Translations under genes and position numbers: made by a program
Assembly: GCA_016871275.1 (NCBI GenBank)
Contig: VFZG01000019.1
Coordinates: 1 to 59,621 of the forward strand
Origin: Acidimicrobiia bacterium
GTDB lineage: Bacteria > Acidobacteriota > Vicinamibacteria > Vicinamibacterales > UBA2999
Direction of reading: 5' to 3'
DNA length: 59,621 bases
The notes under the pieces: generated by a model
What the model was told of the DNA's origin: nothing
What the model saw: the letters and a program-made list of their open reading frames with translations, nothing else
Database searches by the model: none
Shown: piece by piece, positions 1 to 9,725 of the stretch
Layout: each line of letters starts with the position of its first letter
Position numbering within the stretch: position 1 is the first letter of the stretch

Positions 1-192
1 CTGCCCCGCGCCTCCCGTGTGGCGGCGCTCATCAAGGATTCGATCGGGGCCGACACCCAGGTCGAACCCGGCGGTCGAGGTGAATTCTCGGTCTGGGTCG
101 ACGGCACGAAGATCGCCGAGAAGAGCCGCAGTGGTTTCCCCGCGGATGAGACGCTGGTCGAAACCGTGCGTCACGCGCTTGGCCTGAGCTAG
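1..192 (+). CDS. SelW/SelT/Rdx family protein, C-terminal part
   Basis: The window opens inside this gene, and frame 1 runs to a TAG at 190-192. The 63 visible residues contain VEPGGRGEFSVWVDG followed by a GFPADETLVETV stretch. This matches the second half of the Rdx (selenoprotein W-like) thioredoxin-fold family, where a PG-x-x-G-x-F-x-V strand precedes a conserved F-P loop and a C-terminal helix. The N-terminal CxxC or CxxU redox motif lies upstream of the window and cannot be checked. Members are small (about 80-100 residues), so roughly two thirds are visible. The role is probably a cytosolic thiol redox protein. The identification rests only on this conserved tail. Confidence 0.6.
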   Translation: MPRASRVAALIKDSIGADTQVEPGGRGEFSVWVDGTKIAEKSRSGFPADETLVETVRHALGLS

Positions 193-445
193 TCGAAGCG
201 GTGTGCAATGCGCGATCGTCGCTACGGTGACCTGACAGCGGCGGGCCTCTTGGTGGTGCTCGGCAGCCGTGGCCAGTCGTGGCGATATTCGTGGCCGGCG
301 CGTCCGGCGCGCTCGTCACGCGGGGATGGGCATACGAGGGCCGGTTCTCAATTCATCTTTACGGCGCGTCGGCGGCGTTCTGTGGATGGGGGTTCTCTAG
401 GGCATGGGCGAGGTTACAATCCCGTCAACAGCAGAAGGAGGCCGC
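193..445. other. intergenic region, no gene recognised
   Basis: This 253-bp gap has no ORF with family resemblance; short open frames here are overlaps of the next gene in other frames. It contains a TACAAT -10-like box (415-420) and a Shine-Dalgarno sequence AGAAGGAG just before the start at 446. Confidence 0.5.
415..420 (+). promoter_or_regulatory. -10-like box TACAAT upstream of the CocE-type hydrolase
   Basis: TACAAT lies 25 nt before the ATG at 446, with a Shine-Dalgarno sequence between them. No convincing TTGACA-like -35 box is seen at the usual distance. Confidence 0.4.
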
Positions 446-2410
446 ATGCGCAGGATCCGGCAAATCACGTGGACGACAACCGCGTTGGCCGTCATGGCCG
501 CGGCGCTACTGTCGGCGCAACAGGCGCTCACACCCGCCGACATGCAGCGGCGGCACGACCTCGAGGCCAAACTTCACAACATCGCCGTCGTCGAACGCCG
601 GGTGATGCTGCCGATGAAGGACGGTGTGCGCCTGTCCACGGACATCTATCGTCCGAAGAATGCCTCGGGCAAGGTGCCAATCATCTTCGTCAAGACGCCC
701 TACAACATGAACTTCTGGGACGTGCGCAACGGTGCGCCCGCCGACATGTCCCGCATCATCGAGGCGATTGAAAAGGGCTACGCCTACGTCGGCCAGAACG
801 AGCGCGGACACTTCTACTCCGAGGGCCACTACGACATTCTCGGCGCGCCGATCACCGACGGCTACGAGACCATCGACTACCTGACGAAGCAGCCGTGGTC
901 GAACGGCAAGGTCGGTACCACCGGTTGCTCGTCAACCGCTGAATGGCAGCCCGCGGTGGCCTCGCTCGGTCATCCGGGGTTTGCCGCCATGAACGTGCAG
1001 GGCTTCGGAGCCGGTGTCGGCAAGGTCGGTCCGTACTGGGAGCAGGGCAACTGGTATCGCGGCGGCGCGATGCAGATGCTGTTCATCACCTGGATCTACG
1101 GCGAGCAGAACCAGGTGCGGCCGATGTTCCCGCCCAACACGCCGCGCGAGGACCTGATCGCCGCCGGCCGGCTGTTCGATCTCGCCCCCCGCATGCCTCC
1201 GGTGGACTGGGACAAGGCGCTCTGGCACCTGCCGACGATGGACATCATCAAGAAGGTGAATGGTCCGAAGGGCATCTTCGCGGATCGGATGCCGGTCGAA
1301 TCCGGCGGCGCCATGCAGCAGCGCGAGCCGTCGTCCGATGCCTGGCGCAAGGGCGGCCTGTGGCACGACGACATGCCGCTGAATCTGCCCGGCCTGTGGT
1401 TCATGTCGTGGTACGACGTCTCGGTCGGTCCGAACATTGAAATGTTCAACCACGTGCGCAGGACGGCACGCGCGCCGTTCAAGGACCAGCAGTACATGGT
1501 CATCGCGCCCGTGGCGCATTGCGCCTTCACCCGCGCCACCGACAACACCATCGTCGGCGAACGCAACATGGGCGATGCCCGGCTGGACTACAACGAGATC
1601 ATGTACGGCTTCTTCGACAAGTTCCTGAAGGGCGATGCCAACGGGCGCATCGGCAAGCTGGCGAAGGTCACCTACTACACGATGGGCAGCAACCAGTGGC
1701 AGACGTCGGACGTCTGGCCGCCGGCGAATGCGCAGCCGATGACGTTCCATCTGTCGAGCGGCGGACGGGCCAACTCGCTGACCGGCGACGGCCGGTTGAC
1801 GCTGGCGCCGCCCGAGACGGATACGCCGGACGCGTTCACCTACGATCCGATGAACCCGGTGATGTCGTATGGCGGAAACGTCTGCTGCACCGGCAACGCG
1901 ATCACGGCCGGGTCGTTCGATCAGCGCAAGATGGAATCGCGCCACGACATCCTGGTCTACACCACGGAGCCGTTCAAGGACGGCCTGGAGCTGACCGGCT
2001 CGATCGTGCCGACCCTGTACGTGTCGTCGGACGCCAAGGACACCGACTTCACCGTGAAGGTGCTGGATGTCTATCCGGACGGGCGTGCCTTCAACCTGGA
2101 TGAATCGATCCAGCGCATGCGCTATCGCGAGGGCTACGACAAGAAAGTGTGGATGGAGAAGGAGAGGGTCTACAAGGTGAGCTTGCAGCCGCTGACCACC
2201 AGCAACTATTTTGCGCCGGGGCACCGGCTGCGCATTGAAGTGTCGAGCAGCAACTTCCCGCGCTTCGATCGCAATCTGAACACCGGCGGCAACAACTACG
2301 ACGAGTCGAAGGGCGTGGTGGCGCACAACAAAGTGCACCATTCCAGGCAGTACCCGTCGAGTCTCACGATTAGCGTCGTGCCCAGGTCCGCGCAGGCGTC
2401 AGCGCGGTAG
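446..2410 (+). CDS. CocE/NonD family hydrolase (X-Pro dipeptidyl-peptidase-like)
   Basis: Alpha/beta hydrolase of the CocE/NonD family, exported, acting on esters or amides of unknown identity. I chose the ATG at 446 over an in-frame ATG at 404 because AGAAGGAG lies 6 nt before it and the protein then begins with a typical signal peptide (MRRIRQ plus a hydrophobic stretch ending near SAQQA). The 654-residue product has the N-terminal [18 protein letters not shown] segment, an [10 protein letters not shown] loop and the nucleophile elbow GCSS with candidate Ser162. Asp324 in SWYD and His358 in APVAH complete a plausible catalytic triad. The last third is the beta-sandwich typical of the X-Pro dipeptidyl-peptidase C-terminal domain. 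Length fits the family. Substrate cannot be inferred, but the exported form suggests scavenging of peptides or esters. Confidence 0.85.
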   Translation: MRRIRQITWTTTALAVMAAALLSAQQALTPADMQRRHDLEAKLHNIAVVERRVMLPMKDGVRLSTDIYRPKNASGKVPIIFVKTPYNMNFWDVRNGAPADMSRIIEAIEKGYAYVGQNERGHFYSEGHYDILGAPITDGYETIDYLTKQPWSNGKVGTTGCSSTAEWQPAVASLGHPGFAAMNVQGFGAGVGKVGPYWEQGNWYRGGAMQMLFITWIYGEQNQVRPMFPPNTPREDLIAAGRLFDLAPRMPPVDWDKALWHLPTMDIIKKVNGPKGIFADRMPVESGGAMQQREPSSDAWRKGGLWHDDMPLNLPGLWFMSWYDVSVGPNIEMFNHVRRTARAPFKDQQYMVIAPVAHCAFTRATDNTIVGERNMGDARLDYNEIMYGFFDKFLKGDANGRIGKLAKVTYYTMGSNQWQTSDVWPPANAQPMTFHLSSGGRANSLTGDGRLTLAPPETDTPDAFTYDPMNPVMSYGGNVCCTGNAITAGSFDQRKMESRHDILVYTTEPFKDGLELTGSIVPTLYVSSDAKDTDFTVKVLDVYPDGRAFNLDESIQRMRYREGYDKKVWMEKERVYKVSLQPLTTSNYFAPGHRLRIEVSSSNFPRFDRNLNTGGNNYDESKGVVAHNKVHHSRQYPSSLTISVVPRSAQASAR

Positions 2411-2458
2411 CGGAAACCGGCGCACACCGTCATCACTTGATCTGAAGGAGACTCCCAC

Positions 2459-2890
2459 ATGACCGACCACCGACGCGAGTTCTTAGCCGCAGGCGCCGCT
2501 TTCATGGCCACCCTATTGACCGAGACGCGAATCGAAGGGCAGGCGCCGACGACTGCGTCGCGGCCGGTTGCGACCAAGGACGCGCCGGCCGTGAACCTCG
2601 ATGGGTGGCAGATGACCGCAACGGAAGTCACCATTCCGCCCGGAGCCCCGCCGGGACGGAAGCATCGTCATCCCGGCTTCGTCATCGGGTTCGTGCTGGA
2701 GGGGCAGTACAGCTTCGCGGTCAACGACCAGCCCGCTCGGACGATCGAGGCCGGCCAGATGTTCTTTGAATCGTTCGACGCGCCCGGAGAAGTGCACTCC
2801 GCGTCAGCCAACGCCAGCGCGACGCAGCCGTGCAGATTCCTCGCAGTCGTGTTCCACAAGAAGGGCGATCCAGTCACCATTCCCGGCTAA
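2459..2890 (+). CDS. Tat-exported single-domain cupin protein
   Basis: This 143-residue protein starts at an ATG with GAAGGAG about 9 nt upstream. Residues 1-30 carry a twin-arginine type leader (RREFLAAGAAF), so export by Tat is likely. The rest is one cupin barrel: motif 1 includes His69 and His71 (GRKHRHPG) and Glu81, and motif 2 includes His113 (APGEVHS), giving a plausible mononuclear metal site. It lies 48 bp behind the CocE-type hydrolase and may be co-transcribed. The reaction is unknown; small exported cupins can be dioxygenases, isomerases or ligand-binding proteins. Confidence 0.75.
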   Translation: MTDHRREFLAAGAAFMATLLTETRIEGQAPTTASRPVATKDAPAVNLDGWQMTATEVTIPPGAPPGRKHRHPGFVIGFVLEGQYSFAVNDQPARTIEAGQMFFESFDAPGEVHSASANASATQPCRFLAVVFHKKGDPVTIPG

Positions 2891-3029
2891 GCCCCCTCGT
2901 TGACAGAAACCCTGCCCAAGGGTAATTTGCCACAGCCTGATAGCCGTTCGTCCCTGAATTCCGGCTATTCATCCCAGTTTGGCGGCTGTCCTCAGGCACA
3001 CGGTCCGTCCTTGAGCGAGGGCTACCCTA

Positions 3030-6000
3030 GTGGCACGACGATTCTCTGTCGCCGTTTGCAGCTTGCTCCTCTTTGTGCTCCACGCGGCTCCCGCCGTCGG
3101 CCAAGGTGGCGTCACTTCCACCATCTCCGGCATCGTCACCGACAACACCGGCGCGGTCATTCCCGGTGCCAACGTCGTTGCGCTGCACAAGGCGCGCGGC
3201 GTCTCCCAGGAGGCCATCACCAACAGTGACGGCACCTTCGCGTTCCCCAGCATGCAGCCGGGCACGTATGCGGTGACCGTGACGCTGACGGGCTTCCGGA
3301 CCGTGGTGATTGACGACGTGGTGCTGACCACCGGTTCGCCGGCCAACCTGCGCGCGACGCTGGAGATCGGCACGCTCAGCGAGCAGGTGACGGTGACATC
3401 GTCGTCGGAGATCGTCCAGACGATTTCGTCGACGGTGTCGTCCACCATCACCACCAACCAGATCACCAAGCTGCCGCTGACCAGCCGCAGCGCGATGGAC
3501 TTCGTGACGTTCCTGCCGGGCGTGTCCACGCCGGCCGGGAACCGCGACGCCACCATCAACGGCCTGCCGCGCGGCATGATCAACATCACGCTCGACGGCG
3601 TGAACGTGCAGGACAATACGCTGCGTACGACCGATGGGTTCTTCGCGATCGTCAGCCCGCGTCTCGACGCGGTGGAGGAGGTGACCGTCACTACCGCCAC
3701 CCAGGGCGCCGGTGATGCCGGCTCCGGCGCGGTGCAGGTGAGGTTCGTGACCCGCTCGGGTACCAACAACCTGACGGGCAGCGGCTACTACTACTACCGC
3801 AACGACAAGTTCAACGCCAACACCTGGTTCAACAACCGCAACGGGGTCGCCAAGGCCAAACTGGAACAGAACCAGTACGGCGTGCGGGCCGGCGGTCCCA
3901 TCGTGGTGCCGAGCATGTTCAACGGCCGCAACAAGGCGTTCTTCTTCTTCAACATGGAGCAGGTGACGCAGCCGAGCGCCACCACGCGCAATCGCACGTT
4001 CCTGAACGCGGGTGCGGTCGCCGGCAACTTCAACTACGGCGGAACGACCATCAACGTCCTCGACGTGGCGTCGCGCAACGGCCAGCTCGCCACGGTGGAT
4101 CCGACGATCGGCAAGCTGCTCGGCGACATCGTCAGCGCCACCAGCGGCGGATCGGTGGCCACCATTGACGGCAACTTGAGCCGTTTCACCTTCAACGTGC
4201 CGGTGGAGTCCAAGCGCATTTACCCGACGTTCCGGCTCGATTACAACCTGTCGCAGAAGCACCGCGCCACCTTCAGTTACAACTACCAGAAGTTCACCGA
4301 CTTCCCGGACACGCTGAACGGTTTCGACGCCAGCTACCCGGGCTTCCCGGTGGCAGCCGGCCAGGAATCGGTGCGGATGAGCTGGAGCGCGCCCATGCGA
4401 TCGGTGCTGACCTCCAACCTGGTCAACGAGGCGCGGATCGGCTACAGCGGCGCGCCGGTCCGGTTCTTCGATGAGCTGAATGTCGGCATGTTCACCGGCA
4501 CGCTGGCGCCGCAGGCCGGCTACGCCATCATCTTCCCGAACATCAACGCCACGTTGACCAATCCCGGGCCGACGCCGTCGCCGCAGTCGCGCAACGCCAC
4601 CAGCCTGGTGTTCGAGAACACGCTCAGCTGGCTGAAGGGCAATCACAGCATCACGGCGGGTGGTCTGTTCACGCGGTACGACATCTGGGCGGTCAACTCG
4701 ATGCTGGTGCCGCAGCTGCGCTTCAGCGTGCTGCCGTCGGACCCTGCCAGTGCGATGTTCAATGCCGCGAACTTCCCCGGAGCGTCGGCCGCCAACCTCA
4801 CGGCCGCAGCGAACCTGTATGCGCTGCTGACCGGTCGCATCAACCAGATTGCCGGTGACGCGCGCATTGATGAGACGACCGGCGACTACGCTTGGGTCGG
4901 CCGTGGCCGGCAGACCGGCCGGCTCCGCGAGTTCGGCTTCTACCTGCAGGACAGCTGGCGCGCCCGTCCCAACCTGTCGGTGAACGTCGGCCTTCGCTAC
5001 GACGTGCAACTGCCGTTCTACTCGCTCAACAGCCTCTATTCGTACGCCACGGTCGACGACCTGTGCGGCGTTTCGGGCAGGAAGGGAGACAACTCGTGCA
5101 ACTTGTTCCAGCCGGGCACCATGCCCGGCACGCGCCCCACCTTCAAGCAGTTGACCGAGGGGACGCGGGTCTACGATAAGGACCTGAACAACCTTGCGCC
5201 CAGCGTCGGGTTTGCATGGACACCGAGGCAGAGGAGCGGCGTGCTTGGCGCGTTGATGGGAACCGAGGGCGACTTCGTGATGCGCGGTGGTTTCACGCGC
5301 TCGTTCAGCCGCCCGGGCCTCAACGACTTCACGTCGATCTTCAACGCCAACCCGGGTATCCGCATCATCGTCAATCGCGACGAAGCGACCGGCAACCTGG
5401 GTACGACGCCGCTGCTGCTGCGCGACACGGCGCGGTTGACGCAGCCGGCGTTCCCAACCCGGCCGGTGTACCCGATGACCGACGTGATCAGCCAGGACGT
5501 CAGCGTCATCGATCCGCACTTGCGCGTGCCGAACGCCGATTCCTATTCGCTCGGCGTCCAACGCAGCATCAGCCGAAACATGGCGCTGGAGGTGCGCTAC
5601 GTCGGCACCCGAGGACGTGATTCGTGGCGCACCAACGTGCACGGCAACAACGGCGCGGCGAACGGCGCCGGCACGCGCGACCTGAACGAGTTCAACATCT
5701 TCGAGAACCGGTTCATCGACGAGTTCCGCCAGGCGCAGCGCAATCTGCGCGCCAATATCGCGAACGGCCGCGGCAACACGTTTGCCTTTACCGGCGCTCC
5801 CGGTACGGCCCCGTTGCCAACCTTCCTGGCGTTCTTCAACGGCCAGGGCGCGGCCAGCGCCGGCAACGCCGCCGCGTATACCGGCACGAACTGGACCAAC
5901 GCCACGTTCCTCAATTTTCTCGCCGAACGCAATCCGAATCCGTTCGGCTTCGCCAACGCCGGGACCAACGGCCTGATGGGCAGCGCAACCTTCCGGGCCA

Positions 6001-6917
6001 ATGCCGCCGGCGCCGGCCTGCCCGCGAACTTCTTCGTGGCCAACCCCGACCTGCTTGGCGGTGCCTTCCTTCTCTCCAACATCGGTAGCACGAAGTACAA
6101 CTCGCTGCAGGTGGAACTGCGCCGCCGCTATGCCGACGGACTGTCATTCCAGAGCAGCTACGTCTACGGCAGGGGTTACGTATCGAACTGGGAAACCTGG
6201 CGCCGTGACCTGTTCTGGATTCGCGACGCCGGCACGCCCGGCGACGTGACACACGCCTTCAAGGCCAACGTCGTCTACGACCTGCCGTTCGGGCAGGGCC
6301 GCAAATGGGGCGGCAACGTCAACGGCTTCGTGGATCGCCTGATCGGCGGCTGGCAGATCGGCCTGTCCACCCGCCTGCAGAGCGGCCGCCTGATCGACCT
6401 TGGCAACGTCCGCCTGATGAACATGACGATCGCTCAGGCGCGCGACCTCTTCAAGTTGCGCTTCGACGATGCCGGCCGGAAGGTGTGGATGCTGCCGCAG
6501 GAGGTCATCGACAACACCATGGCGGCCTTCAGCGTCAGCGCGACGTCCGCGAGCGGCTACGCCGGCGCGACGCCGACCGGCCGCCACTTCGCGCCCGCCA
6601 ACGGGCCGGACTGCATCGAGGTGGACACCAACGCCGACTACGGCGATTGCGCCGGACGCTCGCTGATCATGACGGGACCGATGTTCAGCCAGACCGACGT
6701 GCGCTTCTCCAAGCAGGTCAAGCTCCTGGGCCGGACCAACATCGAAATCGGGGTGGAGCTGCTGAACGCGTTCAACCAGGCGAACTTCGTCCCGGTCGGC
6801 ATCGGCGCCAGTTCAGCCGCCAATCAGGGCAGCGCGATTGCCAACTACGAAGTGACGGCGCTGACGGGTACGAACACCTCGCGGCTGATTCAATTGGTCG
6901 GCAGGATCAACTGGTAA
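3030..6917 (+). CDS. TonB-dependent receptor with carboxypeptidase-like regulatory domain
   Basis: Outer-membrane receptor of 1295 residues. The GTG start at 3030 gives a signal peptide (MARRFSVAVCSLLLFVLHAA) ending before GQGGV. Residues about 30-115 form the carboxypeptidase regulatory-like beta-sandwich (ISGIVTDNTGAVIPGANV). A plug domain follows at about 120-235 (residues such as NGLPRGMINITLDGVNVQ), and the remainder is a large 22-strand-type barrel ending in the aromatic IQLVGRINW. The architecture matches the Oar-like receptors abundant in Acidobacteria, thought to import or bind large organic ligands. No partner substrate-binding lipoprotein is adjacent. No ATG candidate fits better than the GTG. 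Confidence 0.9.
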   Translation: MARRFSVAVCSLLLFVLHAAPAVGQGGVTSTISGIVTDNTGAVIPGANVVALHKARGVSQEAITNSDGTFAFPSMQPGTYAVTVTLTGFRTVVIDDVVLTTGSPANLRATLEIGTLSEQVTVTSSSEIVQTISSTVSSTITTNQITKLPLTSRSAMDFVTFLPGVSTPAGNRDATINGLPRGMINITLDGVNVQDNTLRTTDGFFAIVSPRLDAVEEVTVTTATQGAGDAGSGAVQVRFVTRSGTNNLTGSGYYYYRNDKFNANTWFNNRNGVAKAKLEQNQYGVRAGGPIVVPSMFNGRNKAFFFFNMEQVTQPSATTRNRTFLNAGAVAGNFNYGGTTINVLDVASRNGQLATVDPTIGKLLGDIVSATSGGSVATIDGNLSRFTFNVPVESKRIYPTFRLDYNLSQKHRATFSYNYQKFTDFPDTLNGFDASYPGFPVAAGQESVRMSWSAPMRSVLTSNLVNEARIGYSGAPVRFFDELNVGMFTGTLAPQAGYAIIFPNINATLTNPGPTPSPQSRNATSLVFENTLSWLKGNHSITAGGLFTRYDIWAVNSMLVPQLRFSVLPSDPASAMFNAANFPGASAANLTAAANLYALLTGRINQIAGDARIDETTGDYAWVGRGRQTGRLREFGFYLQDSWRARPNLSVNVGLRYDVQLPFYSLNSLYSYATVDDLCGVSGRKGDNSCNLFQPGTMPGTRPTFKQLTEGTRVYDKDLNNLAPSVGFAWTPRQRSGVLGALMGTEGDFVMRGGFTRSFSRPGLNDFTSIFNANPGIRIIVNRDEATGNLGTTPLLLRDTARLTQPAFPTRPVYPMTDVISQDVSVIDPHLRVPNADSYSLGVQRSISRNMALEVRYVGTRGRDSWRTNVHGNNGAANGAGTRDLNEFNIFENRFIDEFRQAQRNLRANIANGRGNTFAFTGAPGTAPLPTFLAFFNGQGAASAGNAAAYTGTNWTNATFLNFLAERNPNPFGFANAGTNGLMGSATFRANAAGAGLPANFFVANPDLLGGAFLLSNIGSTKYNSLQVELRRRYADGLSFQSSYVYGRGYVSNWETWRRDLFWIRDAGTPGDVTHAFKANVVYDLPFGQGRKWGGNVNGFVDRLIGGWQIGLSTRLQSGRLIDLGNVRLMNMTIAQARDLFKLRFDDAGRKVWMLPQEVIDNTMAAFSVSATSASGYAGATPTGRHFAPANGPDCIEVDTNADYGDCAGRSLIMTGPMFSQTDVRFSKQVKLLGRTNIEIGVELLNAFNQANFVPVGIGASSAANQGSAIANYEVTALTGTNTSRLIQLVGRINW

Positions 6918-6937
6918 GAACCGATCAAGAATTGACG

Positions 6938-7067
6938 ATTGGGTGATTCCTTGATTCCTTGACTGTTGGGCGATTTGTCAATTTGCAATCGCCGAATTAT
7001 TTGGCAATTGCTCAATCGCCCAGTCGCCGAACAGTCAAGCAATCAAGGCATCGCCCAATCACCCAAT
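6938..7067. repeat. nested inverted repeat built from short tandem words, between convergent genes
   Basis: Left arm 6938-6965 (ATTGGGTGATTCCTTGATTC and onward) pairs imperfectly with right arm 7032-7067. A second inner pair (GGGCGATT at 6968-6975 with AATCGCCC at 7013-7020) nests inside. The left arm contains TTGATTCC-type 8-bp words with TGA at 6944, 6952 and 6960, one in each frame. It sits between a plus and a minus gene and could act as a bidirectional transcription terminator, though no T-tract is present. Confidence 0.6.
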
Positions 7068-7073
7068 TCCGAT

Positions 7074-8477
7074 TTACTGTCTCCTGAACATTCCCACCAG
7101 CGTTCCGCGCGCTCTGATCTTTCCGGCCAGCGCGGCCACGACCGCGGCCCGTGTTGCCTGCGGTGACTGGCCGACCGCCGGCACGTCGATCGGCGCGTCG
7201 AGTGCGTAGATTTCAAACACGTAGTGATGCGGTGATCCGGAGGCCGGCGCGCCGGGGCCACGATAGTACGGCCCGCTGGCACTGATCTGTCGCGTGCCGT
7301 CCGGCAACTGCGCGCCCTGCGGCACGGCCTCCGACAGCGAACGCACCGAGGCCGGGATGTTCCACAGCATCCAGTGCAGGACGTTGTCAATACCCTGGCC
7401 CACGGCCGCATCCGTATCGTGCGCCATCAGCACGAAGTGTGTCGTCCCATCCGGCACGTTGCTCCACGCCAGCGGCGGCGAAACCTGCTCACCGGCCTGC
7501 GTGTACTTCGCCGGGATCATTCCGCCGTCGCTCCACGCGGTGGTCGTCAGCGTCATCGTTTGGGCCGGGCCGCGGCGATTCTGGAAGTTGCCGCCGCCAC
7601 CCTGCGGTGCCGGAGCGGGGGGCAGGGGGTTGGGCAGGCCGGTGTTCGGCGCGTGGTTGGTCTTCTTCCACGCGTCGTAGCGCAGGCGCAGCGTCTTGAC
7701 CGGATTGAGGTTTTCTCCCGGCTTGATCTGGTACTCGCCCTTGCCCTGGCCGGGCTGCGACGTCGTGAGGTAGATCGCGTACTTGCCGTTGTTGTGCGAG
7801 TCGCCGTTCGTGTCCTTGGAGTCGGCGGCAAGGATGTACGCGACCGTTGACGTGCGGCCGTCGCACGGGATGGCCGGCGTCGAACCGTCCGCCGGCCAGG
7901 GTGGGCAGCTGCAGCGGCTGTCGCCGCCCGAGCCGTCGGCCGCTTCCATCGCCGCCATCACCCGGTCGGTGATCGTGCCCGTGGTCTTGATGAACGCCTG
8001 CACGGCGTTGGGCACCACGTTGCCGGGACGCAGGATGTTGCCCTGGATGGAATAGAAGATCTGCGTGCCCGGCACCTGGCCCTGCACGTCCTGCGACACG
8101 TAGCCGTTGGTCAATCCCGAGTGCCCCGCCGAGCGTCCCTGCAGATCGAGGATGCCGAACTGCCGTCCCTGGAAGGCGGGGTCCTGGCTCAGCATCGCGA
8201 TGATCTGCTTTGGATCCGTGCCCTTCTGCAGCTCCTGGTAGACCAGCATCTGGTTTTTGTGCGTGCCGTCGACCGCCGCCTGGCACGCCGCCACCCCCTT
8301 GCCGGGCACGACGACGGCCTGGACCCCCATCAGGAACTGATCATCCCGATCGACGCAGGTGGCCGAGGCGATGACGACGCGTCCGGTTTCGCGGTCCACC
8401 GCGATGACCGACCATGTGGCGAAGGCGAAATCCGGCACAAACAACAGGGCCGTGAGGGCCAGGAAGACTCGGTTCAT
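7074..8477 (-). CDS. secreted DUF1028 (Ntn-hydrolase-like) protein fused to a PEBP/YbhB-YbcL domain
   Basis: Two-domain exported protein of 467 residues. I chose the ATG at 8477 because it gives a clean signal peptide ([20 protein letters not shown]); an in-frame ATG at 8486 adds three residues. Residues about 20-225 match DUF1028 ([20 protein letters not shown]), a family with an Ntn-hydrolase-like fold and no firmly assigned function. After a proline/glycine-rich linker, the last 150 residues are a phosphatidylethanolamine-binding protein domain of the bacterial YbhB/YbcL type, with HWMLWNIPA and [20 protein letters not shown]. The fusion is unusual. A second DUF1028 protein lies at 13716. 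No Shine-Dalgarno sequence is visible. Confidence 0.8.
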   Translation of the reverse strand: MNRVFLALTALLFVPDFAFATWSVIAVDRETGRVVIASATCVDRDDQFLMGVQAVVVPGKGVAACQAAVDGTHKNQMLVYQELQKGTDPKQIIAMLSQDPAFQGRQFGILDLQGRSAGHSGLTNGYVSQDVQGQVPGTQIFYSIQGNILRPGNVVPNAVQAFIKTTGTITDRVMAAMEAADGSGGDSRCSCPPWPADGSTPAIPCDGRTSTVAYILAADSKDTNGDSHNNGKYAIYLTTSQPGQGKGEYQIKPGENLNPVKTLRLRYDAWKKTNHAPNTGLPNPLPPAPAPQGGGGNFQNRRGPAQTMTLTTTAWSDGGMIPAKYTQAGEQVSPPLAWSNVPDGTTHFVLMAHDTDAAVGQGIDNVLHWMLWNIPASVRSLSEAVPQGAQLPDGTRQISASGPYYRGPGAPASGSPHHYVFEIYALDAPIDVPAVGQSPQATRAAVVAALAGKIRARGTLVGMFRRQ

Positions 8478-8526
8478 GCCGGGCATGTTACGCCAATCTT
8501 CTGTAGCATCTGCGCCTGTTCTGGCC

Positions 8527-8532
8527 TAAAAT
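8527..8532 (+). promoter_or_regulatory. -10-like box TAAAAT, 5 nt before the start codon
   Basis: TAAAAT ends 5 nt before the ATG at 8538 and there is no Shine-Dalgarno sequence. Transcription starting about 7 nt after the box would give a leaderless mRNA. The -35 region is not recognisable. Confidence 0.4.
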
Positions 8533-8537
8533 GCGCC

Positions 8538-9722
8538 ATGCGAATTTTACCGGTTGTTGCGGCACTGCTCCTGGCACCCGTTACCGTTGGTGCCCAGACT
8601 CCGACGTTTGCGAAAGACGTGGCGCCGATCTTCTACGCCAAGTGCGTCGAGTGCCATCGGCCGACGATGTTCGCGCCGATGTCGCTGGTGAAATACGAGG
8701 AGGCGCGTCCGTGGGCGCGATCGATTCGTAGTCGCGTGACGGCCGGGACGATGCCGCCGTGGGGCGCCGATCCGGCGCACGGCACCTTCAAGAACGACCC
8801 TCGCCTGACCGACAAGGAAATCGCGACCATTCAGAAATGGGTCGATGCCGGCGCGCCCAAGGGCAACGACGAGGACCTGCCGAAGCTGCCGGAGTTCGCG
8901 GCAGGGTGGAGCATTGGCAAGCCCGACGCGGTGTTCACGATGGCCGAGCCGTTCCAGATCCCGGCGACCGGCACGGTCGAGTATCAGTACATCCGCATCC
9001 CGACCGGGATTACGGAAGACAAGTGGATGGCGGCGATCGAGATCAAGCCCGAAGCTCGCGCCCAGGTGCACCACGTGATCGCGTTCACGATTCCCGCCGG
9101 CGCGCCGATGACCGAAGCCGGCGCGCTTGGCCCCGGCAACATCGGCGGCGTGACGCCGAACAAGCCTGGCGTGGTGTTCGATCCCGGTGTCGGCCGCCTG
9201 CTGCAGGGCAACACCGACATCGTGCTGCAGATGCACTACACGACCAACGGCAAGGCAGCCACCGATCGCACGCAGGTCGGCCTGCGCTTCCTTGACGAAG
9301 CGCCCCAGTTCCAGCAGCGCGGCGGCAGCGTGCTGCAGCCGCGGTTTGTCATTCCGGCCGGCGCGCCCAACCACGAAGTGCGCGGCTCGCGCATCCTGCA
9401 GCAAGACACGCTGATCACGTCGTTCACGCCGCACATGCACGTGCGCGGCAAGGACATGACCTACACCGCGACGTATCCGGATGGCCGCACCGAGGTGCTG
9501 CTGCATGTGCCGAAGTACGACTTCAACTGGCAGATCACCTATGAGCTGAAGGAAGCCAAGCGGATGCCGAAGGGCACCAAAATCGAAGTCGTCGCGCACT
9601 TCGACAACTCCCCGCAGAACAAGTTCAACCCCGATCCCACTCAGGACGTCCGCTGGGGCGACCAGACGTGGGAAGAGATGATGATTGGCTTCTGGGGATC
9701 GATTGCAGAACGCAAACAGTAG
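8538..9722 (+). CDS. monoheme c-type cytochrome with PHM-like copper monooxygenase domain
   Basis: Exported 394-residue protein. After a signal peptide ([20 protein letters not shown]), residues 22-110 form a c-type cytochrome-like domain with heme site CVECH (Cys36, Cys39, His40). Residues 130-385 resemble the two-domain copper type II ascorbate-dependent monooxygenase (PHM/DBM) fold. Candidate CuH ligands are His178, His179 and His233; candidate CuM ligands are His299, His301 (TPHMHVRGK) and Met381 (WEEMM). A heme domain that could deliver electrons directly to the copper centre is the notable feature. Substrate is unknown. The ATG at 8538 is preferred because of the signal peptide. A paralogue lies at 33309, and an M20 hydrolase follows after 3 nt. 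Confidence 0.8.
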   Translation: MRILPVVAALLLAPVTVGAQTPTFAKDVAPIFYAKCVECHRPTMFAPMSLVKYEEARPWARSIRSRVTAGTMPPWGADPAHGTFKNDPRLTDKEIATIQKWVDAGAPKGNDEDLPKLPEFAAGWSIGKPDAVFTMAEPFQIPATGTVEYQYIRIPTGITEDKWMAAIEIKPEARAQVHHVIAFTIPAGAPMTEAGALGPGNIGGVTPNKPGVVFDPGVGRLLQGNTDIVLQMHYTTNGKAATDRTQVGLRFLDEAPQFQQRGGSVLQPRFVIPAGAPNHEVRGSRILQQDTLITSFTPHMHVRGKDMTYTATYPDGRTEVLLHVPKYDFNWQITYELKEAKRMPKGTKIEVVAHFDNSPQNKFNPDPTQDVRWGDQTWEEMMIGFWGSIAERKQ

Positions 9723-9725
9723 TCG

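Noticed and set aside
3027-5642. 871-residue open frame on the minus strand inside the TonB receptor gene
   Set aside because: Its composition is dominated by Arg, His, Val and Asp/Glu, the pattern of an antisense shadow of high-GC coding DNA, with no signal peptide or recognisable domain. The plus-strand receptor explains the region.
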